DNA of 36,099 nt, taken from the NCBI GenBank assembly GCA_031376425.1, contig JANMDR010000026.1:1-36099 (forward strand), given 5' to 3'. Every line of letters starts with the position of its first letter. Positions within the stretch are counted from its first letter, which is position 1. Positions 8,069-16,443 of the stretch are shown here, piece after piece. The DNA comes from JANMDR01 sp031376425 (lineage in GTDB: Bacteria > Pseudomonadota > Gammaproteobacteria > Burkholderiales > Usitatibacteraceae). The notes beneath the pieces were generated by a model that was not told where the DNA came from, did not search any database, and worked only from the letters and a program-made list of their open reading frames with translations. The translations under genes and the position numbers were made by a program.

Positions 8069-8803
8069 ATGGCAAGCAAGTCAGCAAAACCGCAAACCCA
8101 AAGCCAGCAACGTATTGCCCAGTATTTACTAGCCGCAAACCTGCCCCACCTGCATGAACATAGCGCGCAAATTGAAGCCGCGTTGTTTGATCTGCTTGAT
8201 GCCGTAGGTGAATTGCCCGCAGAAGTAGCGCCCGAGGCGCTTTACAACTACCCCGTGCCCTTGCTCAGTGAAGACGGCAGTTGCAGCTTAATTGAAGAAT
8301 TATCCCCCACGCCCTATAACCTCACCCCACGCCTAGGCGAGCCCAATAGTGCCACCGTGCGCCGCCTGTTACTGCTACGCCAATTGGTGAGCAGGGTGAT
8401 GGACCTAACGGGGTCAGATTGGTTTGGTGTGTATCAAGCGCGTGGTGTAAAAACTCAACGTGCCTTAGTGAAACTAGCCTATCTAGGCCGCCCCAGCCGC
8501 GCCGAATTTCCGCTTAACGAAGACTTTGCCAAAGGCAGCACCAATTCCACAGTAGGCCTAAGCGGCCACGCGAAAATTATTGACGACGTAGCCGCCTACA
8601 CCGCCCAAGGCGGCGGTTTTTATGTATGCGATGATGCGGTAAAAAGCGAAGCCTGCCTACCGCTGCTTAATTTTGAAGGCAATGTTTCTACTGTACTCGG
8701 CATCATGGACGCCGAAGCCAGCCCGCTAGAGTTTTACAACATCAGCCGCCAGTGCGTGCTGATAGCCGCCGCGTTGGTTGCCCCCGCCTTTTTGCCGGAT
8801 TAG
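8069..8803 (+). CDS. GAF domain-containing protein
   Basis: The 244-residue soluble protein has no signal peptide. The C-terminal half (about 95-240) looks like a GAF small-molecule sensor domain: LLRQLVSRVMDLTGSDWFGVY, then ACLPLLNFEGNVSTVLGIMDAEA near the end, the usual 'vP...g.vlGvlD' strand. The N-terminal 90 residues are mostly helical with no recognised domain. No output domain (GGDEF, kinase, HTH) is attached, so it could be a stand-alone sensor or enzyme of the free methionine-R-sulfoxide reductase type, but I cannot assign catalytic cysteines. It is flanked on both sides by REP elements and appears monocistronic. Confidence 0.75.
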   Translation: MASKSAKPQTQSQQRIAQYLLAANLPHLHEHSAQIEAALFDLLDAVGELPAEVAPEALYNYPVPLLSEDGSCSLIEELSPTPYNLTPRLGEPNSATVRRLLLLRQLVSRVMDLTGSDWFGVYQARGVKTQRALVKLAYLGRPSRAEFPLNEDFAKGSTNSTVGLSGHAKIIDDVAAYTAQGGGFYVCDDAVKSEACLPLLNFEGNVSTVLGIMDAEASPLEFYNISRQCVLIAAALVAPAFLPD

Positions 8804-8816
8804 ATTGGGGCGCACC

Positions 8817-8918
8817 GTAGGGGCACCGCATGCCGTGCCCGTTCAAGCCGTGGCATGCCGTGCGCATGCAATTGCGATACACGCCGCCCGACTTGTTGGG
8901 GCGAATAATCATTCGCCC
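8817..8918 (+). repeat. REP composite 1: type C plus type B
   Basis: A type C unit (8817-8840, core close to GGGCACGGCATGCCGTGCCC), about 55 bases of conserved spacer and a type B unit (8896-8918, GGGCGAATAATCATTCGCCC). The same arrangement with nearly the same spacer occurs at 13584-13685 and, inverted, at 24672-24773. It is comparable to BIME elements of enterobacteria. Confidence 0.85.
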
Positions 8919-9035
8919 TTGTCGTGTCACAATCGGTTAACATTTTTCTTGCGCTACGTGCTCCGTCGGCCTACACTCTATTGGCGACATCAACACATCT
9001 CGCTAAATATACCACTCAAAAAAAATGGAGAAACA

Positions 9036-9743
9036 ATGAAAAAAACTACCCTCAGAATTTTGGCGGCGGGCGCAGCTTGTTTTGCGGTAAGCAGTGCGCT
9101 GGCTTACGATAGTCCTGTTGTTTACAATCCGGCGCACTATCCGGTGAGCGTTATCGTGCGCTATTCTGGCTGCCAACCAGATTCGTTCGCAGTGCCTGCG
9201 GCCACGCCACAAGGTGCAGGTATGGCACGGGCATCAGGAAATCGCGGTGCTTGCCTAATTACAACGGTGAGCGCCGCGGTGCAAGGTCGGCCTTTCCCCG
9301 TAGTTGACTATACGTCTTCCGGAACATCGCATTCCCGATTCGTGGTGCGCTACATGAACAATGGGGGCTACAAAATTTACTCAGATTGGGAATTGCAGAA
9401 TATCTTTGATCGGGAAGTTGCTAATCCGAATAGTCCGGAGGGTCCTGGCTTTAACGTGCCCAATCCGCTGAACGCACCCAAGGGTAGTCCAGAGCAACTG
9501 ACCATCGCTGCGTGCCGTGCGGCAAATGTTAAGCTCGACCAAGAAATTGATGCCATTTACATGAAGGCAAATAATGAACGCAAGATTACTTCTGCTGAAG
9601 CTGCACGTTATGCGCAGTTGGAAGCAGGTATTCGTGCGCGTCGCACCGCACTTGCAAGTGATGGTTTTACCTTGGCTGATTGCAATGTCATGACCAAGCT
9701 ATACGAGGCGGAAAAAGCCGAAGTTATTCAGATGGCGAAATAA
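9036..9743 (+). CDS. Secreted protein of unknown function
   Basis: The start at 9036 is chosen for the GGAG ribosome-binding site six bases before it and for the signal peptide it gives (MKKTTLRILAAGAACF, ending SSALA-YDS). An upstream extension of the frame would translate REP DNA and is rejected. The mature protein is about 210 residues: a beta-rich N-terminal half (PVSVIVRYSGCQ, FPVVDYT, FVVRYMNNGGYKIY) with cysteine pairs, and a helical C-terminal part (AACRAANVKLDQEIDAIY, SAEAARYAQLEAGIRARR). No known family was recognised. It converges with the M20 gene, with a REP palindrome between them. Confidence 0.75.
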   Translation: MKKTTLRILAAGAACFAVSSALAYDSPVVYNPAHYPVSVIVRYSGCQPDSFAVPAATPQGAGMARASGNRGACLITTVSAAVQGRPFPVVDYTSSGTSHSRFVVRYMNNGGYKIYSDWELQNIFDREVANPNSPEGPGFNVPNPLNAPKGSPEQLTIAACRAANVKLDQEIDAIYMKANNERKITSAEAARYAQLEAGIRARRTALASDGFTLADCNVMTKLYEAEKAEVIQMAK

Positions 9744-9776
9744 GAGTGTTGGGTGGGTGGTTCAATCACGCCCACC

Positions 9777-9800
9777 TTAGGAGCACGGCATGCCGTGCCC
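9777..9800 (+). repeat. REP element, type C
   Basis: The core GAGCACGGCATGCCGTGCCC sits between two convergent genes. Its strong palindrome could end transcripts from both sides, although there is no T-run. Confidence 0.8.
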
Positions 9801-9835
9801 TTACACTAAACGCGCCGCACCAAAACTAACAACTC

Positions 9836-11020
9836 TTACGTCCCCGCCCGCGTAAACCACGCTCGGCTCAATTGCGCCCAGTAGCTAGCACCTAGGCCGA
9901 TAATATCGTCATTAAAATCATAGTTAGGGTTATGCAAGTTATAGCAGGAGCTAGAGCCTGAGGCCCCACCGTTACCGATTAGCGCGTAACAGCCTGGTAC
10001 TGCCTCCAACATAAAGCTGAAGTCTTCGGCCGTCATATTGGGTGGTGTGTCTCGGTTAAGCGCACCCTCACCCACTAGGCTGGCGATAACGTCACCCGCA
10101 AATTTGGTCTCGGCGGCGTGGTTTACTGTGGCGGGATAACCTTCATTAAACGTGAGGGTGGCAGTGGCGTTATGGGCCAGTGCTGTGTGTTCGCAAATAC
10201 GCCGCATACCGTTTTGCATCATTTCTGCGGTAGCCGCACTGAGGGTACGCAAAGTGCCTTTCATGATGCCGTGCGAGGGAATAATGTTTTCCCTTGTACC
10301 CGCCACAATTTGCCCAATGGTAAGCACCGCCACATCAACCGGATTTAGATTGCGCGAAACCAGTAATTGCAATTGGCTTACCATCGCACACAAAATTGGT
10401 ATCGGGTCAATACTAGTGTGCGGTTGCGCGGCATGGGCGCCACGGCCTTCTACGCGAATCTCAAAAACATTGCCCGCCGCCATAATCGGCCCCACGCGTA
10501 CTGCAAACTGCCCCGCCGGCAATAGCGGCCAGTTATGCAAACCAAATACTGCATCCATCGGAAATTTTGTAAACAAACCATCGTCCATCATGGCTTTAGC
10601 GCCCGCACCACCTTCTTCAGCGGGCTGAAAAATAAAATGCACCGTGCCTTCAAAATTGGGATCATCCGCCAGCAACATCGCGCCGCCCAGCAACATTGTT
10701 GTGTGGCCGTCATGGCCGCAGGCGTGCATGATATTTTTATATTTTGAGGCGTGGCTAAATAAATTGCCTTCAGGCACGGGTAGCGCATCCATATCCGCAC
10801 GCAAACCAATCGCGCCTTTTTTATTGCCGCGCGTAAGAGTGCCCACCACACCGGTTTTGCCTAGACCACGATGCACCTTTAGACCCATTTCCGTCAACGC
10901 GGCGGCTACCACATCAGCAGTACGGTTTTCGTTATAGCTTAACTCAGGATGGGCGTGAATATCGCGCCGAATTTGGATGAGCTTGGGGATAAATTTAGCG
11001 ATACCATCGGATAAGTTCAC
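9836..11020 (-). CDS. M20 family metallo-amidohydrolase (hippurate/N-acyl amino acid hydrolase type)
   Basis: It hydrolyses the amide bond of N-acyl amino acids or related substrates in the cytoplasm; the exact substrate cannot be read from sequence. The 394-residue protein has the M20D blocks: IRRDIHAHPELSYNE, LRADMDALPV, MHACGHDGHTTMLLG (metal-binding Cys/His), FIFQPAEEGGAGAKAM (catalytic Glu pair), HNWPLLPAGQF, the dimerisation-domain motif GAHAAQPH, and MTAEDFSFML near the C-terminus. Length is normal for the family and no signal peptide is seen. It follows the caspase-MORN gene on the same strand after about 130 bases. Confidence 0.9.
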   Translation of the reverse strand: MNLSDGIAKFIPKLIQIRRDIHAHPELSYNENRTADVVAAALTEMGLKVHRGLGKTGVVGTLTRGNKKGAIGLRADMDALPVPEGNLFSHASKYKNIMHACGHDGHTTMLLGGAMLLADDPNFEGTVHFIFQPAEEGGAGAKAMMDDGLFTKFPMDAVFGLHNWPLLPAGQFAVRVGPIMAAGNVFEIRVEGRGAHAAQPHTSIDPIPILCAMVSQLQLLVSRNLNPVDVAVLTIGQIVAGTRENIIPSHGIMKGTLRTLSAATAEMMQNGMRRICEHTALAHNATATLTFNEGYPATVNHAAETKFAGDVIASLVGEGALNRDTPPNMTAEDFSFMLEAVPGCYALIGNGGASGSSSCYNLHNPNYDFNDDIIGLGASYWAQLSRAWFTRAGT

Positions 11021-11151
11021 GGGTTTTCCTTTTACTAATTTTTACTTACTTTTTACTAGCTTAGTGTTGTCAACTGAATGCTTAGCATTCAAGTGCCAGG
11101 TTTACAGTGCGGCCGTTGGACGCCATGCGCTGGTCAAAACTAGCGCTAAAA

Positions 11152-13422
11152 TTACTTAAGTTTGCGTACTTCCGAATTTACCATTTCGGCATCGCTCTTG
11201 GTGCCATCTTTAGCGTACAACACACCCGTTGCCTTGCGCGTGCCGTCCTCAAAGGTGCCAATAAATACCGATCCATCGTTTAGATGAAATTCACCCTTGC
11301 CTTTGGGCGTTGCGTCCACAAAATCACCTTCGTAGCGCAAGCCATTGGCATAATGCAAAATGCCTTTGCCCGTGAGGGCGCCGGCAACCATATCTCCTTC
11401 GTAGCGGTTTCCAGATGAGAAGTAATACTTGCCACGTCCTGTGGCGGCATTGTTTACAAACGTATTCTCAATTTTGTCGCCGCTTTTATAGCGGTAAACG
11501 CCAGTGCCAGATTGCACACCAGCCTGCATTTCGCCTTCATATTTGTCGCCACTGGCAAAGTTATAGACACCCTTGCCGTGTGGCTTTCCAGCCAGAAATG
11601 AACCTTTGAAACTATCGCCGCTTTTAGCGAAAAAGTATTCACCCTGACCAACAATAACGCCGTCTCTTACCTGACCTTCATAGCGATCACCGCTACTCCA
11701 TGTCCACTTACCTTGTCCAGATTGGGTATCGGCAAGCCATTCGCCATCGTATTTGTCGCCGTTCTCCCAAATATACTCACCACGACCCTGCTTCTTATTA
11801 TCAACAAAATTACCTTTGTAGCGAAAGCCCTTGGCAATATATTCGCCGGTGCCGTGCAGTACGCGGCTTTTATCGGCGAGCTCTTTAAACTGGCCGTCAT
11901 AGTATTCGTCCCGCGTAAATTCAACCCTACCGATTTGGATCGTGTTCACTTTGACGGGAGCTGGTACGGCAGCAGCGGGCGGGGTAACAACGGGGGGGGC
12001 AACCGCAGGAGCAACTGCCGGAGCAGTGCTAAGTACCGGCGGGGTATTGATTGGCGCAACAACTGCAGGTGCTACAACTGCAGGTGCTGCAACAGCAGGC
12101 GCTACAACCACTGGCGCTGCCGCTAAGGTTGCTGCAGATACTGGGGGGGGCACGGTCACCGCTACTTTGGTCGGCTGCGGCTTGATGGTATCAGGAACGG
12201 TCACTGGCACCGTAGCGGGAACAACCACTGGCGCGGTAGGAGCGACGCTTGGTTCCGCCACCAGCACGGCTGGCGCAGCGGTTTGCGTCGTGTTTAAGGG
12301 CTGTGCTGATACTTGGGCACGCTGCAATGATTCCAACTGAAACTTTGCGGCAGAAGCTAAGGGGCTGGATGGGAAGTCACGCAAAAAGCGCTGATAATCT
12401 TCCACCCGATTACTATTTTTTACCAGACTCCACATTTCCTGCGCCGCTTGCAAATCAAACCCGGAAGGGCCGGACGGCACTGACTGCGAACGTGCGGCAC
12501 CGGTGGCACCAGCAGCAACCTGCGCTAATTGCGGCGCACCGCCTTCAACGAAGAAAAACGCGCGACGCCCCGCCGATGGGCTGCTCAATACTTCCGGCAC
12601 CTGTTTGCCACCGCTCTCTTGCTGCACGGCACGCGATACGTTGTCAAACATCAGCGAAGATTGCACATTTGGCTTTACGATTTCTCTAAGCAGGTGCTTG
12701 GTGTACAGTCCATTTTCCTCACTTGCCCCTGCATCAAAAGCAACGGCACCCGGCTTCGCGGCAAACGCCACCGCCGTACCGCTCGATGTGCGCATAGAAG
12801 CCAAGCCGCTTTCAGCAACCTTAAATTCACTGCCAAAAGGATTATCGCGGCAGGCATCAAGAATCATAATTTTATTGCTAACCTTGGCATCGTCCATGTA
12901 TTCCAGCACACTGGCCGCTTCAAACGATTTATTACGAATTTCAATTTCCGACGTGATATTGGCACCAATAGGTACTAAGTAATTTTTACCGCGATTTTGC
13001 AGCGCATGGCCCGCATAAAAAAACACCGCTGCACGGGCATCCGGCAGCAAGCGATGAAATTCAACAAGGCCACCATTCATATCGTCCAAGGTGGCATTCA
13101 AGCGCACCACCACGCGAAAATTCAAAGCACTAAGCACCTCAGCCATACGCCGCGCATCATTCACTGCATTTTTTAATGGGTCCTTAGCGTAATTATCGTT
13201 ACCAATCACTAGCGCAACGCGGCTATCGTCGGCCTGTGCAAAGGCAGCTTGCGGCAGTAGCAAACCCGGCACCGCGAAGCAGAGGACGAGCAGGCATAAA
13301 CATAGGTGCAAACCTAACTTTTGCCGCGCCAAAACACGCGCCTTCAGGACGGTACTGGGGGCGGTATTGGGGCAGGCATTTTTGAATAGCCCATTAAAAT
13401 TGATTTTTGTGAAAAAGGTCAT
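11152..13422 (-). CDS. Exported caspase-like (C14) protein with C-terminal MORN repeats
   Basis: A 756-residue multi-domain protein. A long hydrophobic signal segment (about 38-63, ending AAFAQA) implies export. The caspase-like domain spans about 66-290 and keeps the His-Cys dyad: His139 in FFYAGHAL and Cys191 in ILDACRDNP. A short helical, TPR-like piece (EDYQRFLRDFPSSPLASAA) follows. About 100 residues of Ala/Pro/Val/Thr low-complexity linker come next (near 12300-11950). The C-terminal 230 residues hold about nine MORN-type repeats (YEGEMQAGVQSGTGVYRY, GDKYEGEW, GKGxY). Caspase-like exported proteins with MORN repeats are known in Proteobacteria but their substrates are not. It is probably periplasmic or surface-located. 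It is separate from the caspase at 17805-18938. Confidence 0.85.
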   Translation of the reverse strand: MTFFTKINFNGLFKNACPNTAPSTVLKARVLARQKLGLHLCLCLLVLCFAVPGLLLPQAAFAQADDSRVALVIGNDNYAKDPLKNAVNDARRMAEVLSALNFRVVVRLNATLDDMNGGLVEFHRLLPDARAAVFFYAGHALQNRGKNYLVPIGANITSEIEIRNKSFEAASVLEYMDDAKVSNKIMILDACRDNPFGSEFKVAESGLASMRTSSGTAVAFAAKPGAVAFDAGASEENGLYTKHLLREIVKPNVQSSLMFDNVSRAVQQESGGKQVPEVLSSPSAGRRAFFFVEGGAPQLAQVAAGATGAARSQSVPSGPSGFDLQAAQEMWSLVKNSNRVEDYQRFLRDFPSSPLASAAKFQLESLQRAQVSAQPLNTTQTAAPAVLVAEPSVAPTAPVVVPATVPVTVPDTIKPQPTKVAVTVPPPVSAATLAAAPVVVAPAVAAPAVVAPAVVAPINTPPVLSTAPAVAPAVAPPVVTPPAAAVPAPVKVNTIQIGRVEFTRDEYYDGQFKELADKSRVLHGTGEYIAKGFRYKGNFVDNKKQGRGEYIWENGDKYDGEWLADTQSGQGKWTWSSGDRYEGQVRDGVIVGQGEYFFAKSGDSFKGSFLAGKPHGKGVYNFASGDKYEGEMQAGVQSGTGVYRYKSGDKIENTFVNNAATGRGKYYFSSGNRYEGDMVAGALTGKGILHYANGLRYEGDFVDATPKGKGEFHLNDGSVFIGTFEDGTRKATGVLYAKDGTKSDAEMVNSEVRKLK

Positions 13423-13583
13423 ATGCTATTTTAGTCAAAAAACCATGCTTACGCCTGATTAAAGCCAAGTATTTAATATAACCGAGCCGTACTGCCAATA
13501 TCATACCAAACACACCAAAATGCAAATCGCCACACCGCGCCGTTTTTGCCGCTACGTCGGCACCGTAAATAAAGTGCGCCGCC

Positions 13584-13685
13584 GTAGGGGCACGGCATGC
13601 CGTGCCCTTGCAAACCGTGGCATACCGTGTGCATGCGATCGTGACACTCGCCGCCCGGCTTGTAGGGGCGAATAATCATTCGCCC
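13584..13685 (+). repeat. REP composite 1, second copy
   Basis: Type C unit (13584-13607), conserved spacer and type B unit (13662-13685), closely matching 8817-8918, including the spacer segments CCGTGGCAT and CGCCGCCCG. Confidence 0.88.
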
Positions 13686-13709
13686 TTGTTGAGTTGGCAC
13701 AGGCGTATG

Positions 13710-13785
13710 CATCTTGTGATCGTCATTGCATACTTCGGTAACGGTAACATCTTGTGATCAACATTGCATGCCTTGGTAGGGTAAC
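13710..13785 (+). repeat. Two 38-bp imperfect direct repeats
   Basis: ATCTTGTGATC begins at 13711 and again at 13749, each followed by a similar segment (ATTGCAT, CTTCGGTA or CCTTGGTA, GGTAA). They lie just upstream of the intron-like sequence. Function unknown. Confidence 0.6.
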
Positions 13786-13839
13786 CCCCCTCTCTCTCGG
13801 CCTCTCTCCCTCAAGGGGCGAGAGGAGGCAGGTCGGCAT

Positions 13840-14178
13840 CGTAAGCTATCTGGCTGGATAAGACGGCATATGCGCATATGCTTCTGGCTAAGATGGTAAC
13901 CGAGCGGGGAGAAGAAAAGCCCTGCACCGGTTAGGCGTGAGAGGCAGGAGTCAAGCCAGGGGTAGCGGGGTGTCGGCGCGGAGCGTGGGCGATGTCGATA
14001 CACGTAGTGGTCGATCAAGCGCTGAAAACAGCGACGCTAAATGCATTTGGATTTGTACTACCGTGGACGCTTGCGGGCAAGCAATAAAGCCTGCTGGGCT
14101 CAACCGCCGGATGCGGAAAACCGCATGTCCGGTGGTGTGGGAGGGCTGACAGGCGAAATCCTGTCAGCTCGACCCGAT
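13840..14178 (+). ncRNA. Group II intron 3' region without reverse transcriptase
   Basis: A domain V-like hairpin is clear: CCGCCGGA (14104-14111), TGCGG, loop AAAA, CCGCA, a two-base bulge TG (14126-14127) and TCCGGTGG (14128-14135). A domain VI-like hairpin follows: GCTGACAGG (14145-14153), loop CGAAAT, CCTGTCAGC (14160-14168), then TCGACCCGAT to the predicted 3' end at 14178, with A14172 as candidate branch point. The 14128-14145 joint also fits what I recall of bacterial group II introns. Upstream sequence from about 13840 is structured and may be domains I-III, but I cannot fix the 5' end. There is no room for an intron-encoded protein, so it is an ORF-less or truncated copy. Confidence 0.65.
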
Positions 14179-14329
14179 CGGTCGGTCGCATATTGTCCAT
14201 TTATTGGGCATCGTGAGCCCGTCACAGGTCGTTGGGACATGGTGTCGGATACGTGCCCGTACAACCGTTGCATACCGTGCTCGGTCTTTATCCCTCATGT
14301 CCAAAATAACACCCGCCCCCGCAATCGCG

Positions 14330-15337
14330 TCAAATTAACTCAGGAAAGTATTTTCTCAGCCGCGCTTCAACAAGTGCGCCGCCGTGCCGTGTTAAGACAT
14401 CTAATTCAGCGCTACTCAGCGCTTTCAAGTTTGTCCCAATTGCAGATGCAAAAGCGGCATCGCCAGCTTGTGCTTCCCCTTCTGTGCTATCGATAGAAAA
14501 CCAGATCGGTCGTGGCCCAACACCGGCCAGTCCGCGATGTTGAATTCGGTCAAATTCTAGGCCCCGTATTTGTTCCATCATAATATCTAGCCCGGCCTTT
14601 AATACCATTGCGCCCGATTCCGTGGGCGTGTCATCAACGGCAAAGGGCTTGCCGCCATCGCTCACGATCATAAAATCAACTTTAGTGCGCTTGTTTAACA
14701 TCGGCGCGATGCCCATGTTGTCATACAGACCGCCGTCCGAAAGCGTTACATACTCGACCGAACCATTATGAGGGTAAACATTCTTGTCGAGCTGAAGCGG
14801 TGGAAAAACGGGCGGAAAAGCAGACGATGCAGCAACTGCTTGACTGATCGGAAACGCCGATGCTGAAACAAAACCGAGCTCGTAGTCGCCCATTTCTTCC
14901 GCCCCTTTTTCCCCAGCAACAAAGGAGAACATGTTTCCCGTGGAAAGATTGGTGGCGTTGAAATAAATGCGCGGCCCATTCTTTAACACTGCGAGGGTTT
15001 TGCCATTAAACAAATCACGATCGTAGCTTTTAGCCAGTGCTTCCAGACGGGTTGTAAACGGATTTAGCGCCCCACCGAGAAATGACGATACCGCAATGGA
15101 CTTGCTTGCCAAGTAGCTTCGGAGATCGTCCAATACAGTCGGGCTGCCCCAATTTGTGGCAAGATGCCCGCCAGCGATGCTGCCACCGCTGACACAAGAC
15201 AGTACATCGATTTTGTCAAGGATGCCCAAGGCTTTAAGCTTTTGCATAACACCAAGGTGAAATGCCGCTGCACGAAAGCCCCCCCCTGAAAGTGCTAAGC
15301 CGATCCGCTTTTCTTTACCTTCAATTAATATTGTCAT
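14330..15337 (-). CDS. Patatin-like phospholipase (last gene of the caspase/MBL operon)
   Basis: Predicted to hydrolyse ester bonds of membrane lipids. The 335-residue protein has the patatin oxyanion motif GGGFRAAAFHLGV (18-30), the nucleophile Ser50 in SCVSGGSIAGG, where Cys48 replaces the first Gly of the usual GxSxG, and the catalytic Asp201 in LSDGGLYDNMG. No signal peptide is present, so it acts from the cytoplasm. Patatins are known membrane-attacking effectors in bacterial immunity, for example CapV in CBASS. It starts 29 bases after the MBL hydrolase stop on the same strand, and ends just beside the intron-containing repeat region. Its role with the neighbouring caspase and MBL protein is inference. 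Confidence 0.9.
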   Translation of the reverse strand: MTILIEGKEKRIGLALSGGGFRAAAFHLGVMQKLKALGILDKIDVLSCVSGGSIAGGHLATNWGSPTVLDDLRSYLASKSIAVSSFLGGALNPFTTRLEALAKSYDRDLFNGKTLAVLKNGPRIYFNATNLSTGNMFSFVAGEKGAEEMGDYELGFVSASAFPISQAVAASSAFPPVFPPLQLDKNVYPHNGSVEYVTLSDGGLYDNMGIAPMLNKRTKVDFMIVSDGGKPFAVDDTPTESGAMVLKAGLDIMMEQIRGLEFDRIQHRGLAGVGPRPIWFSIDSTEGEAQAGDAAFASAIGTNLKALSSAELDVLTRHGGALVEARLRKYFPELI

Positions 15338-15366
15338 TACGTTTTCCTTATCGTTAATTTACCGGC

Positions 15367-16425
15367 CTACAAATGCAGTTCGTAGCCATCGTCGTTGCCA
15401 AAATCAATCGTGTAGTTCCACTGTAGCGCCAATATTGCGTTATCCCACTGCTCATTGAACTTACTGCGATAGTTAAATGCTAACTTACAATTCGGAGCGT
15501 ACTTAATAACGCGCGCGACTGCGGCTGCGGATGGGTGCCCAAATCTTTTGCCATTTGAAGAAAAAATAAATACATCGCTCTGCAACGATTGGATCAGCGC
15601 CGTTGAGACATTATTCTCACTACCATGATGCGGTAGCTTTACCGCAGCAAATTTTGGCGAGCCATCCGGAAAGCACGCTTTTATAGACTCGACCAGCAGG
15701 CTAGGATAGGCATCAGCTCCAAATAAAATTTTCTTACCTTCGTATTCAAATATGAAGGCGATGCTACTGCCATTTGCGGCCGCTGCATCTTCAGAAAATT
15801 TGAGATCGGCTAATTTATCCACATCTGGAGTGCCCTCGCCAAACACCTCTTCCCCCGGTTTGAGCTCTTGCGTGACGACTGTGAAGTCTAAGTGAAGCCC
15901 CGCTTTTTCGCACTCTTGGATCCAAACTTTTCGCAGCGCGAACAACTTCTCATGATTTGGCGAAAGCAAGGTAATACGCGCGCCTCCTTGCAAAACAACT
16001 GGGGCAAAGTGAGGGTTGTCGTTTACGGCTATGCGTCGTTTGTTAAACGCCTTATTCCAAGGAATACTGTGTTTTTTATCTTCAAGTAATGTCGTGAGTT
16101 GTTCGCCCTGTTTGGGACCAAACTCCTCCTCTTTCGATGTTGGTAGATGACGAAAACCATTGAACCAAAAATCTTTTACCGGGACGCCACCAAAATCATT
16201 TTTGAGGAGGGTGAGCATGCCCGCGATGTGATCGGCATCGATGTGCGTCACTACAGCGACTTCAATCTCTCCACCCCTAGCTTTCAGCGCCAACAGCTTT
16301 TTTTGCAGCGCATCAGGTACAGAAGGTCCGGCATCAATGAGAATAACTGCCGGGCTTTGCGGATCGCCGTATTCAATCCAAATTGCGTCGCCGTAACTCG
16401 CTGGAAGCACTGAAATAGACAGCAT
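15367..16425 (-). CDS. Metallo-beta-lactamase-fold hydrolase, ComEC-like, of the caspase/patatin operon
   Basis: The 352-residue soluble protein has an MBL core: LIDAGPS, the metal-binding motif THIDADHIAG (His61, Asp63, Asp65, His66), then FGADAYPSL and LPHHGSENNVS, the last resembling the C-terminal nuclease-like domain of the DNA-uptake protein ComEC. HxDxDH replaces the classic HxHxDH, as in other ComEC-like members. It lacks membrane segments, so it is the stand-alone type. Possible activities are nuclease or phosphodiesterase; substrate unknown. It sits 18 bases downstream of the orphan gene and 29 bases upstream of the patatin gene, so all should share one transcript. Confidence 0.87.
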   Translation of the reverse strand: MLSISVLPASYGDAIWIEYGDPQSPAVILIDAGPSVPDALQKKLLALKARGGEIEVAVVTHIDADHIAGMLTLLKNDFGGVPVKDFWFNGFRHLPTSKEEEFGPKQGEQLTTLLEDKKHSIPWNKAFNKRRIAVNDNPHFAPVVLQGGARITLLSPNHEKLFALRKVWIQECEKAGLHLDFTVVTQELKPGEEVFGEGTPDVDKLADLKFSEDAAAANGSSIAFIFEYEGKKILFGADAYPSLLVESIKACFPDGSPKFAAVKLPHHGSENNVSTALIQSLQSDVFIFSSNGKRFGHPSAAAVARVIKYAPNCKLAFNYRSKFNEQWDNAILALQWNYTIDFGNDDGYELHL

Positions 16426-16443
16426 GCAGATACCTTATTGGAA

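Larger units (their letters stand above)
13423..14329. other. Gene-free, repeat-rich region downstream of the patatin gene
   Basis: About 900 bases holding a REP composite (13584-13685), a 38-bp imperfect direct repeat (13710-13785), a CT/GA-rich hairpin (about 13790-13827), group II intron sequence ending at 14178 and a worn REP-like stretch near 14250-14285. Open frames here lack ribosome-binding sites and recognisable protein sequence. Confidence 0.7.

Noticed and set aside
8778..9035. 86-codon extension of the secreted protein at 9036
   Set aside because: It reads through the GAF gene's end and a REP composite; the ATG at 9036 has its own ribosome-binding site and a proper signal peptide.
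11942..12340. Long plus-strand open frames rich in Ala, Thr and Gly
   Set aside because: They are antisense images of the Ala/Pro/Val linker of the caspase-MORN gene and have no ribosome-binding site or known domain.
13758..14200. Open frames in the intergenic region next to the patatin gene
   Set aside because: No ribosome-binding sites and low-complexity or structured-RNA sequence; the intron-like hairpins explain this stretch better.
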